From: Anaerolineae bacterium
GTDB lineage: Bacteria; Chloroflexota; Anaerolineae; JAAYZQ01
Direction: 5' to 3'
Assembly: GCA_016929795.1 (NCBI GenBank)
Contig: JAFGIA010000241.1
Coordinates: 1 to 12,993, forward strand
Length of the DNA stretch: 12,993 bases
The notes beneath the pieces were generated by a model. The model was not told the DNA's origin, searched no databases, and saw only the letters and a program-made list of their open reading frames with translations. This document shows positions 6,671 through 12,993 of this stretch, one piece after another. The position numbers and the translations under genes are program-made. Numbering within the stretch: position 1 is the stretch's first letter; every line of letters begins with the position of its first letter.

Positions 6671-7537
6671 TCATACCCACCCGCGCCGCACCTTGCGCTT
6701 GCGCGGGGGCGGCGAGCCGTGGGCACGCTCGATCACCTGGTCGTAGAGCTCAGTGTATTCAGGCAGGTCGGCATCGCGAAACACCCCCCGCACGATCTTG
6801 GCGCCCAGATCCTCCTCCTCCAGCTTTTCCGCAGCGCGCTGGGTGATCCCCCTCTCCTTGAGCACCTGCATCATAGCAATCGGCGACTTGAGGTCATTCG
6901 CGCGGCCAAACGTCGTGTGGCAATAGCTCACCGCCTCGACCACGGCAAACCCTTTCTTGACGATCGCCTGTTCCATGAGGCGATCCAGCTCAGTGACGTG
7001 GAACACGGTGCCGCGCGCCACAAAAGAAGCGCCGGCGGCCATCGCCAGGTCGACAATCGGAAAGGGCGGCTCGATATGGCCGTACGGCGCCGTCGCCGAG
7101 CGCGCGTCGAGCGGCGTCGTGGGCGACGATTGGCCGCCCGTCATGCCATAGATGTTGTTGTTGACGATGATAGCCGTGATGTCAATGTTGCGCCGGGCGG
7201 TGTGAATAAAGTGGTTGCCGCCGATGGCCAGTGCATCGCCGTCGCCCATGACCACGATCACTTCCATCTCGGGGCGGGCCAGCTTCAGCCCCGTCGCAAA
7301 CGCCAGCGCCCGGCCATGGGTGGTGTGCATCGTATTAAAATCCAGGTACACCGGCATGCGGCCGGTGCAGCCGATGCCCGAGATCACAGCCACGTCATCC
7401 TGGTTCAGCTCCAGCTTTTGCACCGCGCGGAGCAGGCTGCCCATCACGATGCCGATGCCGCAGCCGGCGCACCAGAGGTGTGGGAACTTTTTGTGGTGGC
7501 GCAGGAACTCATACGCGCCCTGGTCGTGTCTTTTCAC
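6671..7537 (-). CDS. korB: 2-oxoacid:ferredoxin oxidoreductase, beta subunit (TPP-binding)
   Basis: This 288-residue subunit binds thiamine diphosphate and one [4Fe-4S] cluster. The TPP/Mg2+ motif is GDGDALAIGGNH (98-109) with NNNIYGMTGGQ (126-136), and cluster ligands are likely C23 and C26 (WCAGCG), C57 (GIGCTGR) and C206. The sequence is of the KorB type, as in OorB of epsilonproteobacteria, rather than pyruvate-specific PorB. The start is GTG 7537, overlapping the korA stop as GTGA (7537-7534). The C-terminus ends in a basic tail (PPPRKRKVRRGWV), which is a little unusual. Expected reaction: 2-oxoglutarate + CoA + oxidised ferredoxin to succinyl-CoA + CO2 + reduced ferredoxin; the exact 2-oxoacid is inferred from operon order and the neighbouring lhgO. 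Confidence 0.94.
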   Translation of the reverse strand: MKRHDQGAYEFLRHHKKFPHLWCAGCGIGIVMGSLLRAVQKLELNQDDVAVISGIGCTGRMPVYLDFNTMHTTHGRALAFATGLKLARPEMEVIVVMGDGDALAIGGNHFIHTARRNIDITAIIVNNNIYGMTGGQSSPTTPLDARSATAPYGHIEPPFPIVDLAMAAGASFVARGTVFHVTELDRLMEQAIVKKGFAVVEAVSYCHTTFGRANDLKSPIAMMQVLKERGITQRAAEKLEEEDLGAKIVRGVFRDADLPEYTELYDQVIERAHGSPPPRKRKVRRGWV

Positions 7538-8712
7538 GCTGCTCCCCTCTCTTTCAGGCCTGCTGCCGGCCGCCTGGGTGTCTGTGCCGGCTGGCTGCGC
7601 ATCGCATCCACAATCTCTTCCGGGCGGACGATCTGCCCATCGGCGCGTCCGATGCGCAACACCTTTTGGCGGCCGACGACACGCTCGACCTCCAGGGCCA
7701 TCTGCCCCAGGTTCATCTCAGCCACGATCACACGCTGGGCGTTTTCGCAGGCTCGCTCCACCGCTGCCTCGGGGAAGGGCCACACGGTCTTGAGCCGCAG
7801 CAGCCCCACCTTGCGCCCATAACGGGCCCGGGCGATCTTGACCGCCTGCCGCGCCGAGCGGGCCGTCGATCCATAAGAGACCACGATGGTGCGTGCCTCC
7901 TCGATCCCATCCGCCTCCCACATGGCAATCTCGTCCATGTGGCGCTCGATCTTGCGAAAGATACGCTCCACCCACGGCTGGATCTCGTCCAGGCGGCTGG
8001 TGGGAAAGCCGCGCGGGTCGTGCAGCAGGCCGGTGATATGATAGCGATAGCCCTCGCCAAAGGGCGCCAGCGGGGGCACATCGGATGGCGGGTTGCCAAA
8101 AGGCTCATACCACTCGGGGGGCACGGTGGGCATCTCCCGGTTCACAATATCCTCGGGCCGTACCGGGGGCAGATCCACCGCCTCGCGCATATGCCCCACC
8201 ACCTCGTCCATCAAGAGAATAACCGGCGTGCGAAACTTTTCCGCAAAGTTAAAAGCAGTGACCGTCAGATCGAACGACTCGCGCACCGAAGCCGGGGCCA
8301 GGGCAATGATCGGGTGATCGCCATGAGTGCCCCACCGCGCCTGCATCACGTCGCCCTGGGCCGGGCTGGTCGGCAGGCCCGTGCTCGGGCCCGTGCGCAT
8401 CACATTGACAATGACGCACGGGATCTCGGCCACCACGGCATAGCCAATATTTTCCTGCATCAGCGAAAAGCCAGGGCCGCTGGTGGCCGTCATCGCCTTG
8501 AGACCGCCCACAGACCCGCCAATGACCGCGGCCATGCTCGCGATCTCATCCTCCATCTGGATGAACTTGCCACCCAGCTTGGGCAGCTCGCGCGACATAA
8601 ACTCGGCGATTTCAGACGAGGGCGTAATCGGATAACCTGCAAAAAAGCGGCAGCCCGCGGCCAATGCCCCCAGCGCACTGGCACGGTTGCCCTGCATCAG
8701 CTCCACCGTCAC
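7534..8712 (-). CDS. korA: 2-oxoacid:ferredoxin oxidoreductase, alpha subunit
   Basis: This 392-residue subunit has the pyrimidine-binding N-terminal domain and the domain II transketolase C-like region. Visible motifs are QGNRASALGALAAGCRFFAGY (7-27) followed by PITPSSEI (28-35), TSGPGFSLMQENIGY (77-91) and VMRTGPSTGLPTSPAQGD (104-121). The RTGPSTGLPT form is typical of 2-oxoglutarate/KorA enzymes. The start is GTG 8712 overlapping the korD stop (GTGA, 8712-8709). Length matches OorA/KorA (about 375-400) rather than the longer fused KorA with a gamma domain at its N-terminus, and a separate korC is indeed present. The C-terminal 20 residues are proline- and arginine-rich and probably disordered. 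Confidence 0.94.
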   Translation of the reverse strand: MTVELMQGNRASALGALAAGCRFFAGYPITPSSEIAEFMSRELPKLGGKFIQMEDEIASMAAVIGGSVGGLKAMTATSGPGFSLMQENIGYAVVAEIPCVIVNVMRTGPSTGLPTSPAQGDVMQARWGTHGDHPIIALAPASVRESFDLTVTAFNFAEKFRTPVILLMDEVVGHMREAVDLPPVRPEDIVNREMPTVPPEWYEPFGNPPSDVPPLAPFGEGYRYHITGLLHDPRGFPTSRLDEIQPWVERIFRKIERHMDEIAMWEADGIEEARTIVVSYGSTARSARQAVKIARARYGRKVGLLRLKTVWPFPEAAVERACENAQRVIVAEMNLGQMALEVERVVGRQKVLRIGRADGQIVRPEEIVDAMRSQPAQTPRRPAAGLKERGAA

Positions 8713-9044
8713 AAGTCACCTCCAGCCGGCAGTGCCCCTTCCTCGGCGCGCTGGGTCAGATCCTCCAGCTCCTCCACCTCTTCTTCGTCCAGGCGGCGCA
8801 CCGTGATCGCCATGTCGGGGCAGTGAGTATCGCAGAAATGGCAGGCCGTACACCTGGCGCCATGGACGACAACAGGCCGGCCGCCGCCGTTCGCCTCGAA
8901 CACACCCTGCGGGCAGAACTCGATACACAGGCCGCATCCCTTGCACCACGTGCCAAAGATCGTCACGTGCCCCCGAGGGCGGCTCTTTTGCTTTTTCTCT
9001 GTACCCTGTACGGCGGCCTCACCTGCCGCCTCTTCTTGACTCAT
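8709..9044 (-). CDS. korD: 2-oxoacid:ferredoxin oxidoreductase, delta subunit (2[4Fe-4S] ferredoxin)
   Basis: This 111-residue ferredoxin-like subunit carries two complete cluster motifs, CKGCGLCIEFCP (C34, C37, C40, C44) and CTACHFCDTHCP (C65, C68, C71, C75), which pass electrons from the TPP site to free ferredoxin. A charged, low-complexity N-terminus (1-24) and an acidic C-terminal tail (86-103) flank the core. ATG 9044 is preferred over the TTG at 9065 because AGGGGGGAG lies directly upstream. It is the first gene of the operon and begins about 48 nt after the predicted transcription start. The order D-A-B-C is that of OorDABC/KorDABC 2-oxoglutarate enzymes. Confidence 0.93.
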   Translation of the reverse strand: MSQEEAAGEAAVQGTEKKQKSRPRGHVTIFGTWCKGCGLCIEFCPQGVFEANGGGRPVVVHGARCTACHFCDTHCPDMAITVRRLDEEEVEELEDLTQRAEEGALPAGGDL

Positions 9045-9098
9045 GGGCTCCCCCCTTCTAAACAACTGGCGGGCCCCGGTCGCCCGCCCAACGATCCT

Positions 9099-9126
9099 AT
9101 TGTATCATGCGCGCGTCGCCTGTCAA
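9099..9126 (-). promoter_or_regulatory. Sigma70-type promoter of the korDABC-dioxygenase-YeeE operon
   Basis: On the minus strand TTGACA (9126-9121) and TACAAT (9104-9099) are 16 nt apart; the -35 is perfect and the -10 has one mismatch. Transcription would start near 9092. I see no comparable promoter further downstream in the 48-nt korC-dioxygenase gap, so this one may serve all seven genes. Confidence 0.65.
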
Positions 9127-9160
9127 GATCGCATGCCACGCTTACCATGCCACCATCTAG

Positions 9161-9178
9161 ATCACAATGTGATATACT
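9161..9178 (+). promoter_or_regulatory. Extended -10 promoter with overlapping 13-bp palindrome, probable lhgO operator
   Basis: ATCACA-A-TGTGAT (9161-9173) is a perfect inverted repeat. Its right end overlaps TGATATACT (9170-9178), an extended -10 element (TGnTATACT). No clear -35 exists at the correct distance, as often with extended -10 promoters. A protein bound to the palindrome would block this start. A second weak -10 (TAAAAT, 9205-9210) lies downstream. The half-sites resemble everted CRP/FNR-type TGTGA elements, but the bound regulator is unknown. Confidence 0.5.
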
Positions 9179-9270
9179 CCACTGTGCGCAGAGGCAAAAC
9201 CGGGTAAAATAGTTCATGCGTCAGTGCTGCCGCAACCCAACCATCACTCGCCCAACTATGAGGAGACACC

Positions 9271-10482
9271 ATGCCCGAAACACACTATGACATCGCCATC
9301 GTCGGCGCAGGCATCGTCGGCCTGGCCACAGCGCTAGCCCTCACCTGCCAGCGCCCAGACCTCCACCTGGTTATTCTTGAAAAAGAAGGGCATGTCGCCG
9401 CGCACCAAACGGGTCACAACAGTGGCGTGATCCACGCCGGACTCTACTACAAGCCGGGAAGCCTCAAAGCACGCCTGGCCGTCGAGGGCGCGCGGCGCAT
9501 GATCGAGTTCTGCCAGGAGCACGACCTGCCATACGAGCTGTGCGGCAAGGTGATCGTGGCCGTCGACCAGGTAGAGCTGCCGCGCCTGGAAGAGCTCTAC
9601 CGGCGCGCCACCGCCAACGGCGTGCCCGGCATCGTGCGCCTCACCGCCGATCAGATCAAAGAGTACGAGCCACACGCCACCGGCGTCGCCGGCCTCTGGT
9701 CGCCCCACACCGGGATCGTCGATTACGTCATGATTGCCGCCAAGTACGCCGAGCTGGTCCAGGCAGGGGGCGGTGACTTGAGGCTCAACACCGAGGTCTT
9801 GAACATCAAGACCTTGCCCGCTGAGCTCGTAATCGAGACGACCCAGGGGCCGTTCCACGCACGGGGGCTGATCAACTGCGCCGGGTTGCAGAGCGACCTG
9901 GTCGCCAACATGATGGGCCCCACCCAGGGGGTGCGCATCGTCCCCTTCCGCGGCGAGTACCACGAGCTCGCCCCCGGCAGCACCCACCTGGTCAACGGCC
10001 TGATCTATCCCGTGCCCGATCCGCGCTTTCCCTTCCTCGGCGTACACTTTACGAAAAAGATAGGCGGCGGGGTAGAAGCAGGCCCCAACGCCGTGATCGC
10101 CTTTGCCCGCCAGGGATACACCATGACCGATGTCGATCCCGCTTATCTTGTCCGGCTGTTCACCTTTCCTGGTTTTTGGATAATGGCGGCCAAATATTGG
10201 CGCATGGGCCTGGACGAGATCTACCGTTCGGTGAACGAGCAGGCGCTGGTGCATGCGCTGCAAAAGCTGCTGCCCGACCTGGCACTGGACGATCTAGAGC
10301 AGGCGGGCGCCGGCGTGCGCGCCCAGGCAATGGATGGCAGCGGAAACCTCGTCGATGACTTTTCCTTCGTCGATGCGGAGCGTGCCATCCACGTGCTGAA
10401 TGCCCCGTCGCCCGCCGCGACGGCCTCGTTGGTAATTGGCGAGGCCATTGCCGGCCAGGCACTTGCCACACTCGAACTGTAA
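9271..10482 (+). CDS. lhgO: L-2-hydroxyglutarate oxidase/dehydrogenase (FAD-dependent)
   Basis: This 403-residue flavoprotein of the DAO superfamily oxidises L-2-hydroxyglutarate to 2-oxoglutarate, normally passing electrons to O2 or the quinone pool at the membrane. The FAD dinucleotide-binding motif is DIAIVGAGIVGLATALAL (7-24) with an acidic strand end (LVILEKE, 33-39). The family signature HQTGHNSGVIHAGLYYKPGS (45-64) is intact, as are GLINCAGLQSD and VPFRGEYHEL, and the C-terminal FAD-contact segment SPAATASLVIGE. Length matches LhgO (about 400-420). ATG 9271 has GAGGAG five bases upstream. It is divergent from korDABC, whose product complex consumes 2-oxoglutarate; a metabolite-repair link is likely. 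It ends at a hairpin shared with the convergent VWA gene. Confidence 0.93.
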   Translation: MPETHYDIAIVGAGIVGLATALALTCQRPDLHLVILEKEGHVAAHQTGHNSGVIHAGLYYKPGSLKARLAVEGARRMIEFCQEHDLPYELCGKVIVAVDQVELPRLEELYRRATANGVPGIVRLTADQIKEYEPHATGVAGLWSPHTGIVDYVMIAAKYAELVQAGGGDLRLNTEVLNIKTLPAELVIETTQGPFHARGLINCAGLQSDLVANMMGPTQGVRIVPFRGEYHELAPGSTHLVNGLIYPVPDPRFPFLGVHFTKKIGGGVEAGPNAVIAFARQGYTMTDVDPAYLVRLFTFPGFWIMAAKYWRMGLDEIYRSVNEQALVHALQKLLPDLALDDLEQAGAGVRAQAMDGSGNLVDDFSFVDAERAIHVLNAPSPAATASLVIGEAIAGQALATLEL

Positions 10483-10501
10483 AGGCCCAACATGGGCCTT
10501 T
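10481..10501. terminator. Perfect hairpin shared by convergent lhgO and VWA genes
   Basis: AAAGGCCCA (10481-10489), loop ACA, TGGGCCTTT (10493-10501) is a 9-bp perfect stem. It overlaps the last two bases of the lhgO TAA and the final base of the VWA gene's TGA stop, leaving only 18 nt between the two genes. The A/T ends give a short T-run on each strand, fitting a bidirectional terminator. Confidence 0.7.
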
Positions 10502-12882
10502 CACCGGTCCTGGACATGGGCAACAATTGCCACGCCCACCACCACCCCCAGCCCGCCGATCAGCAACAACCCTACGCCAGCCGCCGCTGCGACGAGCGCG
10601 AGCGGCACGCCGATCCCGGCACGCGGCGCCGTCCCATCCACACCCCCATTCCCCTGTCGCCCATCGATCCCGCCCGGACCATCGTTCGGTGGCGCCTCGC
10701 CCACCAGATCGACATCCGCCCCCACCGGCCCGCGCACCACGATCACCTCTCCCCCGTAGGCAAACACCACGTTCGTCCCACTCTGCAGGAACGGCCGGGC
10801 GGCAGGATCTGAGGCCAGCCGCAAATACTCGTCCGAGCCAAACTCGACCGTACGATCCACCGCCACGTTGCCCTCGATCCACTCCTCCGTCAGCGCGCCG
10901 TCGATCTCCCGCCCCTGCAGCAGCGCTAGATCCACCTGCTGGCCCCCCAGCCGCGCCACGTTGCGCCCCTCGTACGAGAGCACGTTGGCGCCAGCCGCCA
11001 GGTCCGCCTGCGTCGCCCCCTGGTACGCCTGGTTCTGCACCCGCGCCTCCACCGCCACCCGGCCCGACGCCAGGTTCAACTCCGCCGAGCCATACAGCGC
11101 CATATTCTGCGCCGACGCCGCCCCCGCGGCCTGCCCCTCGATCGCGAACGTGGTATAGGGCGTCACGATCCCATACGCCAGTCCCAGCTCGCGGATCTCG
11201 GCCGCGAGCGCCTCCGTCTCGCCCTCCACGCGCACCCGATCCATCAGCGCACCCGCCCGGCGCGTGGCCCACAGCCGGGGCACAAAATCGCGCCCCGCGC
11301 CCCCCTCGTCGAGGTGAAAGTGATAGACATACTCGTGCACCTCGGTGCCGGCACGGCCCCGCACGCGGACCGCCACCTCCTCGCCCTCCGCCTCGTATCG
11401 CCCGGCCACCATCAGGCTCGATCCGGCAAAAAGGTCAGGGAGCTGCTCGGGATAGACGTCGGCCACGTCCAGCCCCTCGAACTCGATCTCCACGTCAGTC
11501 AAGATCGGGTGGGCGATCTGGGCATAGAACTCGGTCAGCGCCGCCTCCACACTCTCGCCCGGCCGCACGTAAGTGACGCTGCCGCCATTGCCGGCGGCGA
11601 GGCCATCGAGCAGATGGGTATTGACGTCATAGCCCACGCCAAACACGTGCAGCCGCGCCTCGACCCGGGCGTTCGCCTCGCCCACCAGCCGGGCGATCGC
11701 CTCCTCGTCCGTAATCCCCTCCGTCGGCAGCCCGTCGGTGAGAAACACCACCAGGCGCGTGGCGCTGCCCCCCTCCGTGCGCCCCAGCACCCGCAGCCCT
11801 GCCTGGAGCGCCCCCTCCAGGTCCGTATTCCCCCGCGCCGACAGGTCGTCCACGTAATCCCTCGCAGCGCGCAGCGTGCCGTCGTCGACCCCCTTCAAGG
11901 TATCAGAGAATGCCGCGATCTCGTGGTCAAAGCTGACGATCGAAAAACGGTCATCCGCGCCAAGCTGGCCCAGGATAAATTGCAGCGCCGCCTGCGCCTG
12001 CTCGATCTTTTCCCCGCTCATGCTCCCCGAGCGGTCGATCACAAACACAAGGTCCTTCGGCAGCCCGTCCGTGTGCGCCGGCGCGACCTCCGGAGAAAAG
12101 AGCAGGAGAAAATGATCGTCGTCGCCGCCGGCGGCGCCGTACGACGTCCCTGTGAGCAGGCCGGCCCCAAAGCCGCCCTCCGCCGCTGCATAGTACAACT
12201 CAAAATCAGTGTCCGGGTTCGCCTCGGATACCTGCCACGTGACGCGCGCCCTGCCTGCGTCCACCCGCTCCACCTCCACATCGTGCCCCGGCGAGTAGAT
12301 CGTCGCCAGCCCACCGCTTGCGCGCACGTCGACGGCGATCGACACCTCTTCCACCGGCCGGGCCGAATAGCGCTCCGTGCTCAGCACATACCGGTAGTGG
12401 TACAGCCCCCCTGCCGGCGCCAGCACCTCGTCGTACTCGAGCACCATCTCGCGCGACTCGCCCGGTGCCAGGCTCAGGTCGAGCGCCAGCGACTCCCAGC
12501 CCGCATACTGGAGTAGCGAGGGGTCCTGCTGTCGCACCACCGCGCCCAACAGCGCATCTCGCGTCACCGCCGCGTCCTGCCGCTCCACGGCCTGGCGCTT
12601 GCCATCTACAACCGCCTCAAAGCGCCCGAGCATCGCCTCAGGCGGCAGCGGAAAGAGGTAGCGGCCATTCACCGCCACGTCGTACGGGTTGTAGAACGCC
12701 TGCTCCACCCGCGTCACCGCGTGCCCATCCTCGATCTCGACCGTCACGTGATGATAGCGCACGGCGGGGTAATCGATTGCCCCGAGATCACCCGGCAAGA
12801 TCATCCCATCGGCGCGCGCAGTAGGAGCCAGCAGGCCCAAGACGACACCCACAGCGACCAAAACTGGCCACAGCTTGCTCAT
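10501..12882 (-). CDS. Secreted, membrane-anchored VIT + VWA domain protein
   Basis: This 793-residue protein has a signal peptide (SKLWPVLVAVGVVLGLLAP then TARA, 2-24), so it is exported. A VIT (vault/inter-alpha-trypsin) domain spans about 38-165, with the typical EQAFYNPYD (60-68) and YLFPLP (75-80). A VWA domain spans about 275-460 with an intact metal-ion site: DRSGS (283-287), T353 in GNTDLEGAL and D383 in TDGLPTEG. The region LGLAYGIVTPYTTF (566-579) is the usual post-VWA signature. A glycine/proline-rich linker (729-755) leads to one membrane helix (about 757-788) and a five-residue tail. Relatives include bacterial inter-alpha-trypsin inhibitor heavy-chain-like proteins, thought to bind surface ligands or matrix; the role here is unknown. 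ATG 12882 follows GGGGGGAT; an in-frame ATG at 12960 would add 26 residues. No obvious link to its neighbours. Confidence 0.88.
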   Translation of the reverse strand: MSKLWPVLVAVGVVLGLLAPTARADGMILPGDLGAIDYPAVRYHHVTVEIEDGHAVTRVEQAFYNPYDVAVNGRYLFPLPPEAMLGRFEAVVDGKRQAVERQDAAVTRDALLGAVVRQQDPSLLQYAGWESLALDLSLAPGESREMVLEYDEVLAPAGGLYHYRYVLSTERYSARPVEEVSIAVDVRASGGLATIYSPGHDVEVERVDAGRARVTWQVSEANPDTDFELYYAAAEGGFGAGLLTGTSYGAAGGDDDHFLLLFSPEVAPAHTDGLPKDLVFVIDRSGSMSGEKIEQAQAALQFILGQLGADDRFSIVSFDHEIAAFSDTLKGVDDGTLRAARDYVDDLSARGNTDLEGALQAGLRVLGRTEGGSATRLVVFLTDGLPTEGITDEEAIARLVGEANARVEARLHVFGVGYDVNTHLLDGLAAGNGGSVTYVRPGESVEAALTEFYAQIAHPILTDVEIEFEGLDVADVYPEQLPDLFAGSSLMVAGRYEAEGEEVAVRVRGRAGTEVHEYVYHFHLDEGGAGRDFVPRLWATRRAGALMDRVRVEGETEALAAEIRELGLAYGIVTPYTTFAIEGQAAGAASAQNMALYGSAELNLASGRVAVEARVQNQAYQGATQADLAAGANVLSYEGRNVARLGGQQVDLALLQGREIDGALTEEWIEGNVAVDRTVEFGSDEYLRLASDPAARPFLQSGTNVVFAYGGEVIVVRGPVGADVDLVGEAPPNDGPGGIDGRQGNGGVDGTAPRAGIGVPLALVAAAAGVGLLLIGGLGVVVGVAIVAHVQDR

Positions 12883-12993
12883 CGGAATCCCCCCTTTTTC
12901 CCTTGGTGGCCGGCACTGCCCTGGCAGACACCATGCCGATGATTGTTTCCCGATTTTCATGGTTGCTCCCCCCCCCCCCCCCAAAACGCCCCC
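12883..12993 (-). other. Leader region of the VIT/VWA gene with a G15 tract
   Basis: On the minus strand a run of 15 G (12982-12968) lies seven bases upstream of an in-frame ATG (12960-12958), and a purine-rich GGGAAAAAGGGGGGA lies before the preferred ATG at 12882. I see no clear -35/-10 pair; the promoter is probably beyond the window. The G run may be a slippage-prone tract or a sequencing artefact. Confidence 0.5.

Noticed and set aside
6719..8826. Long plus-strand frames opposite korA and korB
   Set aside because: Rich in His, Arg and Ala without domain signatures; antisense shadows of conserved enzymes.
9334..10263. Minus-strand frame opposite lhgO
   Set aside because: lhgO has intact FAD and family motifs; the opposite frame has none and lacks a convincing ribosome site.
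10527..12516. Plus-strand frames opposite the VIT/VWA gene
   Set aside because: Pro/Arg-rich low-complexity translations explained by GC-rich codon bias of the real gene.
1..12993. tRNA, rRNA, transposase or integrase genes
   Set aside because: No matching structures or motifs were found on reading the window; the palindromes present are not flanked by a transposase gene.

Overview
This high-GC window (most genes use G/C third positions) comes from a bacterium that has both an oxygen-sensitive ferredoxin-linked 2-oxoacid oxidoreductase and oxygen-dependent sulfur enzymes. Gene style, the korDABC order, and the short TGTAGGG-type palindromes are reminiscent of Chloroflexota (Anaerolineae-like). 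That placement is inference; no rRNA or marker gene is present.

Layout. 1-211: no gene, but a nested set of inverted repeats. 212-867, minus strand: two small overlapping genes that look like a toxin-antitoxin pair, driven by a textbook sigma70 promoter (TTGACA, 17 nt, TATAAT). A second good promoter lies back to back with it and reads into 1056-3395, plus strand: an SLC13/DASS-type ion transporter carrying four RCK_C (TrkA_C) domains in an ABAB pattern. 3396-3480: a convergent terminator region with a 9-bp perfect hairpin and a C-rich tandem repeat. 3481-9044, minus strand: seven tightly packed genes in apparent operon order korD-korA-korB-korC (four-subunit 2-oxoacid, probably 2-oxoglutarate, ferredoxin oxidoreductase), then a CstB-like persulfide dioxygenase/rhodanese fusion, then two YeeE/YedE half-transporters for sulfur compounds. 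Three of the six junctions are 4-base start/stop overlaps, and one promoter (TTGACA, 16 nt, TACAAT) lies upstream. 9045-9270: divergent control region with a 13-bp perfect palindrome on an extended -10. 9271-10482, plus strand: lhgO, L-2-hydroxyglutarate oxidase/dehydrogenase. 10481-10501: perfect hairpin shared by two convergent genes. 10501-12882, minus strand: a secreted, C-terminally membrane-anchored VIT + VWA domain protein, with a G15 tract in its leader near the window end.

How the genes fit. LhgO converts the dead-end metabolite L-2-hydroxyglutarate to 2-oxoglutarate, which KorABCD can oxidise to succinyl-CoA with reduced ferredoxin; they diverge from one control region. Downstream in the kor operon, the dioxygenase-rhodanese would clear persulfides and low-molecular-weight sulfane sulfur, and the YeeE pair would move thiosulfate or a related sulfur compound. 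The most unusual point is this co-transcription of an O2-sensitive iron-sulfur enzyme with an O2-consuming sulfur-detoxification and transport unit. No cognate sulfur-sensing repressor (CsoR/CstR/BigR type) or sulfide:quinone reductase gene is in the window.
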